From the NCBI RefSeq assembly GCF_009727055.1, contig NC_052350.1, positions 33,318,172 to 33,382,171 of the forward strand: 64,000 nucleotides of DNA, written 5' to 3'. The notes under the pieces are model-generated. The model saw nothing but the letters and a program-made list of their open reading frames with translations. It did not search any database and was not told where the DNA came from. Position 1 is the first letter of the stretch. The number at the start of each line of letters is the position of its first letter. Source of the DNA: Benincasa hispida. Taxonomy: Eukaryota; Streptophyta; Magnoliopsida; Cucurbitales; Cucurbitaceae. The translations under genes were made by a program, and so were the position numbers. Shown piece after piece: positions 10,272-21,560 of the stretch.

Positions 10272-10383
10272 CCAGATTCCTTATAGAGGACGCTTGTGCT
10301 TGCATCACTGCATCATTCTTATCCATATATTGCTTTAGCAGCGTCTCTAGCGAGCCTCCCGAGGTGTTAGATGATGATGATCC

Positions 10384-10421
10384 CTGTCTCTTATACACAT
10401 CTAGATGTGTATAAGAGACAG
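10384..10421. other. Nextera junction adapter
   Basis: Perfect 38-nt palindrome between two copies of the same gag segment. Confidence 0.97.
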
Positions 10422-11787
10422 CCTTATAGAGGACGCTTGTGCTTGCATCACTGCATCATTCTTATCCATATATTGCTTTAGCAGCGTCTCTAGCGAGCCT
10501 CCCGAGGTGTTAGATGATGATGATGGTTGCTGGTTATGCGATCTTGATTGCCCCTGATTGTGGTGAAATGGAGGATTTCCTCTACTGCCCTCTTGATGGT
10601 TCGTTGGCCCCCCTAGGTTGGGATTGCCACCCCAACCGAAGTTAGGATGGTTCCTCCAGCCTGGATTGTAGGTGTTGCTGTAGGGGTTGCTCAGGATAGC
10701 ACACACATGCTGAAGATTCAATGGGCATCCATCAGCTCTGTGAGCCCCTCCACAGTTGATGCAACTGATTGTGGCCACTTGAGCCAGCGCAGCGGGCTGC
10801 GCTAATTGTGGAGCAATGGCTCCTTGATTAATTGCCATTGTTTAGAGGATCGAGATCACCGTGGCCATCTGGGCGGCCAACGTGATCATTGTCTCCACAG
10901 GGACAATGGTTGTTTCATTTTTTCTTCTATCGGCACCTCGGCCTCCATATCCTCATCTATCCAATCATCCATATTCCACGAGATGTGGTCGATGATGACT
11001 TTGGCCTCTGTGTATGTCTTGTCCATAAAACCTCATGCCGCGGAGGCGTCAGCAACAGCCTGCGTTGCTCTGTCAGGCCATTATAGAATGTTTCCATCAA
11101 GACGCAATCGGGAATCCCGATATGCGGGCAGTTTTTCACCAATCTTCTGAATCACACCTAGGCGGTGCTAAGGGTCTCATTTTCCTTTTGTTCAAAGTTC
11201 AACACATCCTTTCGTCTTCTTGCATTGACGGCAGGTGGGAAGAACTTCTTCTTGAACCGCTCCACCAACTGCTCCCATAAAGTGATCTCGTTGGGCTCCA
11301 GTGTATAAGCCCACCTCTTAGCCTCGTCCCTCAAGGTGTAAGGGAACAGATACAATCTTATATTTTCTGGGGTGACACCAGGTAGGGAGAATTTGCAGCA
11401 CATTTCGGCAAAACTGGTCAGGTGGGCATGTGGGTCTTCACCTTGCAGACCCCCAAACTGTCCGGCATTTTGAATCATCTGAAACATGACCGGCTTGATC
11501 TCAAAGCACACATTCTCCTGCACAGTTGGTCTCGAGATTCCAGGCAAAAAATCATACAGGTTAGGTGCTGCATAATTACACATTGGGATGTTGCAATCGG
11601 CCGCCAGGAAGACAGGATCCTGAGCCGATCGAACAGCCCCTTGGTTTACCACTGACACCGCATTATCGTTATTGTCCGCCATGCTGGCTGCCTTCTTTTG
11701 CCGAATTCTATTCTGACGTACCCTTGTGCAAAAAGTTCGCTCGATCTCAGGGTCAGCTACGAATTCCAGTTCAGCACCAAGACTCAT
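10422..11787 (-). pseudogene. Athila gag, copy 1
   Basis: The start codon at 11785-11787 opens MSLGAELEFVADPEIERTF, about 100 bases after the PBS, as expected for the first gene. The capsid-like retrotransposon gag domain is clear: FQMIQNAGQFGGLQGEDPHA, RLYLFPYTLRDEAKRWA, WEQLVERFKKKFFPPAVNA. The frame breaks near 11158. The continuation (NCPHIGIPDCVLMETFYNGL) lies in another frame at 10957-11142. A knuckle CINCGGAHRADGC and a Gly/Asn-rich tail follow at 10401-10838. Gag would form the cytoplasmic particle that packages the RNA. The C-terminal part is corrupted by adapter joins. Confidence 0.85.
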
Positions 11788-11886
11788 AAACCGTTAGGCT
11801 GCTCTCCACGTTAAACAGCCAGTACAATGAGATTTGTCCTACAAAATACCAAAAACATACTCAAACAATAAACCGTTAACCATAGT

Positions 11887-11903
11887 CCCTGGCAACGGTG
11901 CCA
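11887..11903 (-). other. Primer-binding site, tRNA-Asp type
   Basis: Minus strand TGGCACCGTTGCCAGGG, between gag and the LTR at 11910. It sets the element's orientation as minus. Confidence 0.75.
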
Positions 11904-11909
11904 TAAACT

Positions 11910-12620
11910 TGTAACGCATTTGGATGGATGATATAAATTGCTCATAATGATGCGATACTACGTCTAATTATGTGTTAATTATGAATGTTCATGTAGTATG
12001 CCATGCGTTGTCACAAGTTTCCTTACAATGGAACCAAATGTAATTCCACTGCAAGTTACTCAGTGTGATCTGAGCTCGAACACAGGGACTGGTTTAGGTT
12101 ATTGCGGTATGTTCATGATACATGCAACCAAGTTTTCAATCTTTAAAAGTGTGTTTGTACAAGTATATAAATTGCAATAAAATAAAGGAAAGCAGTAAAG
12201 ATGCGATAAAAACATAAAAAGACAGTAAACCTAAACTAGATGATACAAGATACAGACTACATGTACTAGATGTTGGGATTAAGGCTGGCTGTGAAAGTTA
12301 TGCAAAGACATGGGATGTGGCGACAAGTCTTATGAACAGAATAGAAAGAGAAAGACAAATAATATAAACAACGCAAGTTCTTAATTGGATTGAAGGTACA
12401 AATATTGTTCCACTCTTCTCTTGGTGTACACCTCTCAGTGATCGGCCGCACTCCCACATGTCTGTGGTAAAATAGAGACTAACGTAATGAACGCAAGGTT
12501 GCTTCCATGTCTGGAAGTACTACTCGCTTTAGTTAACGCATTCTCCTGACCTTCTCTCGATAGATCAGAATGACACCTTCACTTCTGCTCTCACAGGTGA
12601 AGATGTCGTCTAGCATACTT
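11910..12620 (-). repeat. Athila LTR family I, truncated 5' LTR
   Basis: The end of the LTR lies at 11910 (GTTACA on the minus strand, followed by AGTTTA and the PBS). It aligns with 41333-42040 up to CTAGCAT near 12615, then changes abruptly into a chromovirus pol gene. About 1.1 kb of the U3 side, with promoter and terminal hairpin, is missing. Confidence 0.75.
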
Positions 12621-14060
12621 TTAACTTCTTCAGTTCTGTTGGTGCCATCCTATATGGTGCCTGGGATATAGGTGTTATGCCCAGAACTAACTCAATAGAA
12701 AACTCTATTTCCCTGTCAGGTGGTAAGCCTGGTAACTCTTCAGGGAACACATCTAAGAATTCTTGTACCACAAGTACATCCTCAGGTCTCAGTTTCTTAT
12801 CCTGTGAAACTGCTACATAGGCAAAATAGGCTTCACATCCCTTACTCAGCAGCTTTCTAGCCTTCACTACTAATATTAAACTTTCTGGAAGTATTCTTTT
12901 ACTTCCTACCAGGGTTATCTCTTTTTAACCCAATTTTCTAAACACTATTTCCCATCTAAAACAATCCATAGTGGCATAGTGTTTACTTAGGAAATCCATA
13001 CCTAAGATAACATCAAACTCTCGTAATTCTAATGGAATCAAGTCAACCCATAAACTCTAATTTCCAAGAATTACTTCACAATTCCTATAATACTCACGTA
13101 CCACTAGAGTATCTCCTACGGGCGTAGAGATAAACAAATCCTCATTCATACGCTCAGGCACTCTATCTATATATAATGCACACATGCTAGCTGTGAATGA
13201 GTGCGTAGCACCAGGATAAAATAATGCATAAGCGGATTGATTACATAAAATTATCGTACTAGTTATGACATCTGGAGCTTCTTCCGCTGGTGTTTCATAG
13301 TGTATACTCTACCCTGCTGCTGCTGTTGTTGCTGTTGGGGTCGTCCAGCTACCCCTTTCTGCTTAGTTGCACCAGATCCCTCACCTCTAGTTCCGGTTGC
13401 TCTAGATTGGTCTACAGTCTGGGTAACTCCCCTTTGCTCACTCTGTGCTCCATGACCTAGCTGAGGACAATCTCTTTTGAAATGCCCCGCTTGTCTGCAC
13501 TAGAAGCACACATTCCTATTGCCACAACATACTTCTGTATGGGGCCTACCACACAAATTCGTTTCCTCCCTGTACTAGCTACTGACTCGCTAGCAACACC
13601 TGATACTGATTACCACTCGGTCTAGCTGTAGGTCTTGACCTCTTTTGACCTGAACTTTGTTGNCTTTGTTGGCTCGTGCCTCCAAAATTCCTCATACCCG
13701 ACTGTCCAGAGAACGGGGGTCTAAATATCTTACTCCTCGTTTCTCCAGGCGTCCTAAACTATCCTTCACCTGGTTGGAGTATATCTTCCCTCGCTACACT
13801 CTACTCTACTCGAAAAGCGGTCTAAACTAACTGAGTGACATTCACCCAATTAGATGTAGAGGTAACGGGTGTACGTATCTTTCTTCTTAGGCCATTCTCA
13901 AACCTTCTACACCTCTCTTTCTCCTCCGCGATGATCGGAAGGGTATACTGAGATAACTCAGTAAATCTTTGCTCATACTCAGAAACCGTCATCACTCCTT
14001 TTTTATGACACTTACTGCCTACTAACTGTTGATGATACTTACTGCCTACTAACTGCTGCA
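12610..14060 (-). pseudogene. Tekay/Del-like chromovirus gag-protease, up to the start of RT
   Basis: Read from 14060 downward: gag MTVSEYEQRFTELSQY and EEKERCRRFENGLRRKIRTP, then a nucleocapsid knuckle CF*CRQAGHFKRDC whose second residue pair is hit by a stop (13500-13502). A Gln-run and a protease follow. The protease active site reads FYPGATHS, Tyr (13216-13218) replacing the catalytic Asp of DPGATHS. More stops follow. The last open part (12610-12867) holds the conserved linker EFLDVFPEELPGLPPDREIE and APYRMAPTELKKLK, which normally leads into reverse transcriptase. The Athila LTR cuts it there. A duplicated CTTTGTTG flanks the N at 13663. It is dead. Confidence 0.8.
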
Positions 14061-14063
14061 GAA

Positions 14064-14077
14064 TAACTCTAATACCA
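14064..14077 (-). other. Primer-binding site, initiator tRNA-Met type
   Basis: Minus strand TGGTATTAGAGTTA, close to the TGGTATCAGAGC used by chromoviruses. It stands between gag and the long LTR. Confidence 0.6.
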
Positions 14078-14682
14078 ATAGATAACTTAGATACAGCGGA
14101 ATGTATTTAGGCCAAAAATTTATTAACTCAGAAATATAACATGTTTAGAGTCATTACAACATTAGATTCATAAGTCCCAAAGCCCAAAACCCTAGTCCCT
14201 ATACGAACAACAGTAACATATGTACAATAGTTATAGTAACCACCTAACAGCCGGGTTACAATATCTTTATCCTTTAGTGGCAGAGCAGATGCAGAGCATA
14301 TCTTCTGAGTATTTGACTGCTACCTGTGGAGGGGGAAAGGAAAACATTTGAAAATGGGATGAGCTTGCTAGCCTAATGAGTGACTTAAGAAAGATAATTG
14401 ATTCTCATGCAAAAATCTCAATAAAGAGTTCAAACTGAAATATAAGCTTTTACATTACTTGTACTGCAGTATAAACATTTTCCAAACATAAACCATATAA
14501 AGTTGTTTTAATCATAAAATAGTAAAACTCTTTCTCAGTTGAGAATAACCCCACTATAGGTGAAAACAATCCCAACACTAACTACTAGTCAAGAGAGAAC
14601 CCTTTTTCTCAATCTCTGACTCTAACTACCTACGTGCACGTGGCCATCCTAAGTACCGTCATACCTTATGTACTTCTGCTCA

Positions 14683-14857
14683 GATACCTTCTCAAATGTC
14701 CATCAGTATCGAGCTACTAGGATACCTTCTCAAATGTCCTTCAGTATCTGGTCGGTTTGGTACCTTCTCAAACGTCCTTCAGTATCAATAGATATCTTCT
14801 CAAATGTCCTTCAGTATCTAGTTGGGCGGATACCTTCTCAAATGTCCTTCGGTATCG
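14683..14857 (-). repeat. 38-bp minisatellite, five units
   Basis: Units beginning GATACCTTCTCAAATGTCC start at 14683, 14721, 14759, 14791 and 14829 (spacings 38, 38, 32, 38). Each unit begins GATAC and ends with GTATC, so each can also fold on itself. Confidence 0.9.
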
Positions 14858-16189
14858 CGTTTTAAGTAAAATTAGTCATACATGACTTTCTCTTTAAAGC
14901 ATGTAAAGTATAACACATATAAAAACATGGCTTTAAAGATACTAACGCATGTTGGGTATATTTAACACATATAAATAGCTTTTCAACAAACTTCCCACAC
15001 ATGCATGCGTTTAAAACATAACTCATGGTTTGCTTGGAAATCACTTTGTAAAACTAGCTGGCATGAGAATAATCTTCTTTAAAACATGCTTTCTATAAAA
15101 CATTGTAATTCAAATATTTTAGTCAAAATGTTTTAGTCACTCACCTCGATCGCTTAGGAACTTTTCGCTCTAGTAGTTCCTTTTCTACCTCGGGCTCCCT
15201 TTTTCACCCCTAAAATTTAGATTCAAATTTCAGCTCAGATTACTCATAGTTATAAACCTTATTTTGAGATACTTTCTTCTATAAACATATTCTAAAATGT
15301 CTCAGGAAGATTACCCTAAAATTTGAGCTCATAACTTTTCATGGTTTAGCCGAAATCTAAAAAACTCCAAGACTAGCCCAAGCTTATCCGACAGCCTGAC
15401 CCTTCTGCCTTCTTTCCAGTTTCCAGCTGGTCCCTTTGAGCTTTTTCTCTGGAAGCCCTACCCTGAAACTAGCCTTCTAAAGCTTTCAGGCGGCTTTGGA
15501 ATCACTCCAAATGCACGAGTAAATTGGGAGAACTCCTCATCCCAATTTGATGCTGCTTTCAGGACTTCACTGTCCAATGCATCCTCTTTGAAATTCTATG
15601 ACCAACGCATGGATTTTGGCTTCAATGCAAGGTTTGCTCATCTCCCACTCTTTTACTGTTTTTTTGAATTGTGATCTGAAAATGAAGTCTTCTGGCTCTA
15701 TTTATAGGCGTCTAAACCTTCTCCAAAGTCGACACCACCTACTTGGCTACATGTCTCCCTCATACTACCAACACATCTTTTTTATCAGCGCAATCTAAGT
15801 GTCTTTCTCCCATGTAGCCAACGCATGAGCTTCCAATCTGATGCAACCACCTCAAATTCTTAAGGTTTAAGGCTTCCTCCCAAGAAGACACATGGTTTGA
15901 TGACGTTTTCTAGGTGATCTCATCCTTTATATGCGTCCAACTCTTGGATGTTCAACGCATAGTCCATACTCAATGCATAGCCTATAATCAACGCATAGCA
16001 AGCCAACTTACTACCATCGCAACCCAACTTAGCCATCGCAAGATCCAGCCATCACCAACGCATAGGATGGCCGTTTATCCTCGACGCATGGCTCACTAGG
16101 TATCACCGTAAGGCTTGCTCGGCATGGCTTATGGTGCTTGGCATAGGCACTAGTGACCGATGCATGGGCGTGCTGCATAGGCTGGCCAT

Positions 16190-16262
16190 CGCTCACTTGC
16201 TCGGTCGCATGGGTGTGCTCGGTCGTATGGATGTGCTCGGCCGCATGGGTGTGCTCGACAGG
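16190..16262 (-). repeat. Short tandem repeat, about 19-20 bp, three to four units
   Basis: TGCTCGGTCGCATGGGTG and close variants repeat inside the chromovirus LTR. Confidence 0.75.
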
Positions 16263-16672
16263 GTGCTTCGACACATAGGAATGGTCATTTGACAAGGCGC
16301 TCGCTGTATAGGCATGGTCACTCGACGCATGGCAGGGGCGCTGTGCATTGACCACTCGACACATGGGATGCCTTCCAACTCATGCCTTGACTACCCTTAT
16401 GCCTTCCAATGCGTCACCTCCATCTTTCCTCCTTCAGCCGCATGCCATCACCAACAACCCTTCCAACGCATCAACACACAATTTTTATACTTAGCCAAAT
16501 TTCCAAATTTTTCCCCCAAAAGTCAAACTTCCAAATTTCCTCCTTTCTTCTAATTTTTCACCCTTTTCTCTACCATTCCACACTAGTTTCCACATTAACC
16601 TACTCACCTCACTGTTCTCAGTAGGGAACATACTCGAGTAGAGAAATTGGGATTCGGGGTTCACAGATTTCT

Positions 16673-19126
16673 TGTATTAAAAGATCTTTTTGTAGTTCCT
16701 GAGCTAAAAAGGAACCTTATTTCTGTAAATTTTCTGTTGCAATGCAAATACACTCTTCCTTTTAATGTGAATAAAGTGTTTATTCATAAGGATGGTGTTG
16801 AAATTTGTACAGCTAAACTGGAAAATAACTTGTATGTGCTAAGACCGTTAGTCTTAAGTTCCCTCCATAACATAAAGATGTTTAAATCTGTCGTAACTAA
16901 ATCTAAACATCAACGAGTTTCTCCAAAAGAAAATGCCCAACTTTGGCACCTTCGATTAGGGCACATCAATCTCAATAAGATTAAGAGATTGGTGAAGAAT
17001 GGCCTTTTAAGCGAGTTAGAAGAAAATTTTTTACCAGTGTGCGAATCTTTCCTTGAGGGTAAGATGACTAAAAGACCTTTTACTGGAAAAGGTTATCGAG
17101 CCAAAGAGCCTCTAAAATTAGTACATTCTGACCTTTGCGGTCCTATGAATGTGTGAGCTCGAGGAGGCTATGAGTACTTTATCAGTTTTACTGATGATTA
17201 CTCTAGATATGGGTATGTTTATCTGATGCAACAAAAGTCTGAATCTTTTGAAAAGTACAAAATATTCAAGGCTAAAGTGGAGAATGCTTTGGATAAACGA
17301 ATTAAAACACTTCGATCAGATTGAGGTGGATAGTTTTTGGATTCAGGGTTCCAAGACTATTTATTAGAACATGGAATCGTTTCCTAACTCTCAGCGCCGG
17401 GTACACCTCAGTAGAATGGTGTAGCAGAGAGGAGAAATAGAACCTTGTTGGACATGGTTCGTTCAATGATGAGTTAAGCTTCCTTACCAAACTCGTTTTG
17501 GGGTTTTGCAGTGGAGACTACGGTATACATACTCAACTGTGTTCCTTCCAAGAATGTTGCAAGAACACCTCTAGAGTTGTGGAATGGGTGTAAAGCTAGT
17601 TTACATCACTTCCGCATATGAGGTTGCCCAACACATGTNCAAGAATGTTGCAAGAACACCTCTAGAGTTGTGGAATGGGTGTAAAGCTAGTTTACATCAC
17701 TTCCGCATATGAGGTTGCCCAACACATGTGCTTGAGGTAAATACCAAGAAGTTGGAATCACGGTCGAGGTTGTGCCTCTTTTTAGGCTATCCCAAAGTTA
17801 CACGAGGGGGTTACTTTATGATCCGTCCGAAAACAAGATGTTTGTTTCCACGAACGCTACTTTCCTGGAGGAGGATCATATCAGGGAGCACAGTCCACGT
17901 ACTAAAGTCGTGTTATGTGAGCTTTCCAACGAAACTACTAAAGCTTCAACAAGAGTTGTCGAAGGATTTGCTTCATCAGCAAGAATTGTTGATGATAGTT
18001 CATCTAATAGGTTGGTTCCACCTCAAGAGTTGAGGGAACCTCGATGCAGTGAGGGGGTTACAAACCCGCCTGATCACTATTTGGGTTTCACAGAAATCCT
18101 AGCTATGGTGGCAGATGGTGACGTTGAGGATCCGTTGTCTTATCAAAAGGCAATGGAGGATGTTAACTGAGATGAATGGGTCAAAGCCATGAATCTCGAG
18201 ATGGAGTCGATGTACTTCAACTCAGTATGGGATATTGTAGATTAGCTTGATGGGATAAGACCTATAGGTTGTAAATGGATCTACAAGCACAAACGGGGTA
18301 CTGATGGGAAGGTGCAAACCTTCAAAGCACGACTTGTGGAAAAGGGTTATACCTAGGAGGGAGTCGACTATGAGGAGACTTTCTCACCTGTTGCCATGTT
18401 AAAGTCGATTCACATCCTCCTGTCCATTTCCGCTTATTATAATTATGAGATCTGGCAAATGGACATCAAGACGGCTTTTCTGAATGGCTATCTTGAGGAG
18501 ACCATTTACATGGTACAACCCGAAGGATTCATTGCCCAAGGTCAAGAGCAAAAAGTTTGCAAATTGAATTGGTCCATTTATAAACTAAAACAGGCACCTC
18601 GATCTTGGAATATTCGGTTTGATACTCCAATCAAATCATATGGCTTTGACCAAAACGTTGATGATCCTTGTGTTTACAAGAAGATCGCCAATAGCTCAAT
18701 AGTTTTCTTAGTGTTGTATATAGACGATATACTACTTATTGAGAATGATGTAGGTCTACTGACTATAGTTAATAACTGGCTAGCGACCTAATTCCAAATG
18801 AAAGATTTGGGAGAGGCTCAGTTTGTTCTGGGTATACAGATCTTTCGTGATCGTAAGAACAAAGTGCTAGCACTGTCTCAGGCATCGTATATTGACAAGA
18901 TATTACTCAAGTACTCGATGCATGACTCCAAAAAGGGCCTACTGCCATTCAGGCATGGAGTCACTTTGTCTAAGGACATGTGTCCTAAGACGGCTCAAGA
19001 GGTTGACGAGATGAGACGGGTCCCATATGCATCTGTCGTTGGCAGTTTGATGTATGCGATGCTCTGCACTAGGCCAGACGTCTACTATGTTGTGGAAATA
19101 GTCAGTATGTATCAGTCTAACCCAGG
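16673..19126 (+). pseudogene. Ty1/copia pol, integrase and reverse transcriptase part
   Basis: Homology begins in the GAG-pre-integrase domain (LFVVPELKRNLISV, then WHLRLGHINL); gag and the 5' LTR are missing. Integrase follows: VHSDLCGPM and FTDDYSR, the second Asp as TLRSD before a stop, then NGVAERRNRTLLDM with the final Glu. Stops lie at 17154-17156 and several places to 17500, and a frameshift near 17800. Reverse transcriptase runs from about 18160: KWIYKHKRGTDGK, then in an open stretch from 18396 QMDIKTAFLNGYLEE and the catalytic YIDD at residues 108-111. A stop at 18789 precedes FQMKDLGEAQFVLGIQIF. The frame stops where a Ty3 element inserted (19132) and resumes at 25920. Tork-like by sequence style. 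Confidence 0.9.
17549..17729. repeat. 90-bp duplication around N at 17639 (artefact)
   Basis: 17549-17638 and 17640-17729 are the same sequence. The copia protein needs it once. Confidence 0.9.
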
Positions 19127-19131
19127 CCAAG
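19127..19131 (+). other. Left target-site duplication of the Ty3 element
   Basis: CCAAG here and CCAGG at 25915-25919. Leaving out the insertion and one copy restores the copia reading around NPGQGHW, which supports the boundaries. Confidence 0.8.
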
Positions 19132-19941
19132 TGATATGAATTCAACTATTGAACTATTGCATGTACCTAAAGGACAAATTACAAGAAGCAAGGCAAAGAA
19201 GATTCAAAAGGCATTCACACTACATCTTCAAAAACTAGCAAATTCACGAGAACTGACAAATAATTTTGAGACCAAAATTTTACATAATTTTAGTTCAATG
19301 AGTCAAGAAGAGAATGGCATGAAGATGGCATGGGAAAAGTCTTATAATTTGGAAGATGACATGGTGGTCAAAAAAAATGTGCTGATTTTTGTGAAGAAAA
19401 TGCTGTCAAGTGTGCACTGCATGGGGAAATGTGATGTCAAACCTTGTCAAACGTGCATATCTACTTTGCCACCTTCTAGAAGAGATATTTAAGGCAATTT
19501 GAAGACTTTCTACATTCCTAGTTTTGCATTTGGACTTATAATTTAGTATGCAAGTAAGTTTCAAATTTCTAGGTGTTATTTTCTACAATTTGCAATTAAT
19601 TGTATTTGAATGACTTTTGAGTTTCTTGCATCCACGACCATTTGGCCTATAAAATGGCTTGTAATGTTCTTCAAAACTCAGATTATTGATGTAAAAAGCT
19701 TGTGCTTATTCAACCCTTTGGTGTTGCCTTTTTCTTTCAAATCTTGCTTTTAGATTTGATATTTAAATCAATTCATTGGATTAGTCTTCATCAAGCTAAT
19801 TCTGGAGTGAGTTGTCTTAGGATCTAAGAGTGACCATCATAGATTCTAAGTTCGATCTAAGTAGCTGTCTTTGTGAGTGTTTGAAAGGATCTTAGAAGGA
19901 CCTCTAGTTTTGCATCCAACAAGCATTGCGGGCGCTTATCA
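19132..19941 (+). repeat. 5' LTR of complete Ty3 element
   Basis: 810 bp, from TGATATGAATTC to GCTTATCA, followed by a tRNA-Met-type PBS. The 3' partner is 25050-25914. The two differ at several percent of positions by eye, so the insertion is not recent. Confidence 0.9.
19136..19492 (+). CDS. LTR-encoded C-terminal extension of the Ty3 polyprotein
   Basis: An open frame of 118 codons lies wholly inside the 5' LTR and begins MNSTIELLHVPKGQITRSKA. In the 3' LTR the same frame continues directly from the integrase gene across the polypurine tract, but there it ends early at a stop (25123-25125) where this copy has CAA. So the original polyprotein probably ended within the LTR, as is known for CRM-type chromoviruses. 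In this 5' LTR it would not be translated as part of pol. The first 25 residues, with the PITRSKAKKI-like motif, look most conserved. The function of the rest is unknown. Confidence 0.5.
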   Translation: MNSTIELLHVPKGQITRSKAKKIQKAFTLHLQKLANSRELTNNFETKILHNFSSMSQEENGMKMAWEKSYNLEDDMVVKKNVLIFVKKMLSSVHCMGKCDVKPCQTCISTLPPSRRDI

Positions 19942-19943
19942 TT

Positions 19944-19957
19944 TGGTATCAGAACAT
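19944..19957 (+). other. Primer-binding site, initiator tRNA-Met type
   Basis: TGGTATCAGAAC, two bases after the LTR end. It primes minus-strand synthesis. Confidence 0.8.
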
Positions 19958-20523
19958 TTGTTCATCGTTCGACCGACTTTAGAGGTGTTATCTTTACTTT
20001 ATTTCAATTTTTTTTATTTCAATTTTTTTTATCCATAGCAATTGTACATCTTGTAACAAGACATACTACAACTTGTCTTGAAAACTTATTCAAATCAGCT
20101 CTTGGATCATAAAGGGAAAAAAAAGTCAGTAAAGAAATAAAAAAAAGTGAGCAAAAAAAAAAGAAAAAGAAATAGTAGCAAAAAAAAAAAAGAAAAAAAA
20201 CAGTAGCAAAAAAGAAAAGAAAAAGAAAAGAAATCAAATATCCAAAGCACATAAAAGTTTCTTGTCATTCATTTAAAAAAAAAAAAATCCAGATTTGTTT
20301 AATTTTTTTAGCCTAAGCTTAGTTACTTTAGTCTTAGTTATTTGAGAGTTGATCATTTTGAATTGGTTTTTATCAAACTTTTAGTGAGATTGCACCAAAA
20401 ATATAAGTCAACCCTTACATCTTTGACCTAGTACCAAAAGCCTACCCTTGAGTGATAAACACGAGTGTTCTTGAGTGAAATTGGTGAGAAGTGTAGTGAG
20501 GTCCTTTTATTACTAACTTTAAA
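19958..20523 (+). other. Leader of the Ty3 element with A-rich low-complexity tract
   Basis: No gene. Position 20118-20290 is almost only A with scattered G, giving Phe-rich or Lys-rich shadow frames that I do not consider real. It probably contains the packaging leader. Confidence 0.6.
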
Positions 20524-21560
20524 ATGTCATAGGATGAAGGAGTACTACAAGTACAAGATACTAATATGGCCATTCTTCAAGCCATTCAAGGCATGATGGA
20601 AATGATAAGGGAAGATAGGCAAGAAAGAAGGGCACAACAACAAAGAGTCTTACAAGAAGACGGGGGAGTAATTGACTTAGTTGAACAAGAAAGAAAAATT
20701 GGAAGAAGAGGAAACATGAGAGGAAGAGGAATAAATAATATGCACCCTAGACGAGGAGAAAGAATCCATGAAGATAGAGATAGTGGAGTCAAGCTCAAAA
20801 TTCTACCATTTTGTGGAACCTCGGATGTGGAGGCATACTTGGAATGGGAAAGGAAGATAGAACATGTGTTTGATTGCAATACATTCAGTAAGAATAAGAA
20901 GATGAGACTTGCCATTTCCGAGTTCACTAACCATGCGGGAAATTGGTATCAACATCTCAAATCCAAGAGGAGGAAAGAGAAGGATCCCATTGAAAGTTGG
21001 AAAAAACTTAAAGAAACCATGAGAAAGAGATATTCCAAAACATTATGAAAGAGATTTGAGAACTAAATGGCAAGTTTGAGGCAGGGAACAAAAAGTGTAG
21101 TTGAATATTATCAAGAGATGGAAACTTTGATAGAAAGAGCAAATATTCAAGAAGTAGAAAAAGACACCATGTCTAGATTCCTTGGAGGTTTAAATTGAGA
21201 AATTGCTCATATCATTGATAGATATCCACAACTATACGTGGAAGATATGTATCATTATGCAATCAAAATTGAAGAACAATTGAAAGAAGAAAAGGAACAT
21301 TCCAAGAGGTATAATTCTAAAGCTAATACCTTTTCAAATTCTAGTGTTTGGAACAAGGATAGTTTTGTGAATGGGGGTGAAGCAAAAGGGAAGTTTGTGG
21401 CTCCTAAAATAGTGGAAATCGGGAGCACCTATACTAAAAAGAATGAAGCTTCAAAGGAGGAAAGAGAGAAATATAGTTCCATTCAATGTTGAAAGTGCAA
21501 AGGATTTGGGCACATGAGCAAAGATTGTGTCAATAAAAAAGTCGTGGTCATAAGAAATGG
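20524..21560 (+). pseudogene. Ty3 element gag
   Basis: ATG at 20524 is followed by a stop at the third codon. The open part from 20566 encodes a basic N-terminus (REDRQERRAQQQ), then KLKILPFCGTSDVEAYLEWE, AISEFTNHAGNWYQHL and WKKLKETMRKRY, the retrotransposon gag core. A frameshift and stops follow at 21046-21200, then a Lys/Glu-rich region and a nucleocapsid knuckle C*KCKGFGHMSKDC near 21486-21530, with a stop between its first two cysteines. It would form the capsid, but it cannot be made from this copy. Confidence 0.85.

Larger units (their letters stand above)
10160..10550 (-). repeat. Artefactual near-tandem copies of a gag segment
   Basis: The segment GCTTTAGCAGCGTCTCTAGC recurs at about 10160, 10332 and 10476, and TTATAGAGGACGCTTGTGC recurs at about 10280 and 10424. 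The copies are separated by adapters. They encode the same Ser-rich gag stretch (SGGSLETLLK), so they are assembly duplications and not a biological repeat. Confidence 0.85.
14080..16672 (-). repeat. Chromovirus LTR (5' LTR, about 2.6 kb)
   Basis: Follows the PBS on the minus strand. It contains a 38-bp minisatellite, a GC-richer ACGCAT-rich stretch (15940-16400) and a terminal part (16600-16660) that resembles 52800-52860. Its outer end is cut by the copia element near 16672, so the exact boundary is uncertain. Confidence 0.6.

Noticed and set aside
20019..20252. Phe-rich minus-strand frame
   Set aside because: Shadow of the A-rich leader of the Ty3 element.
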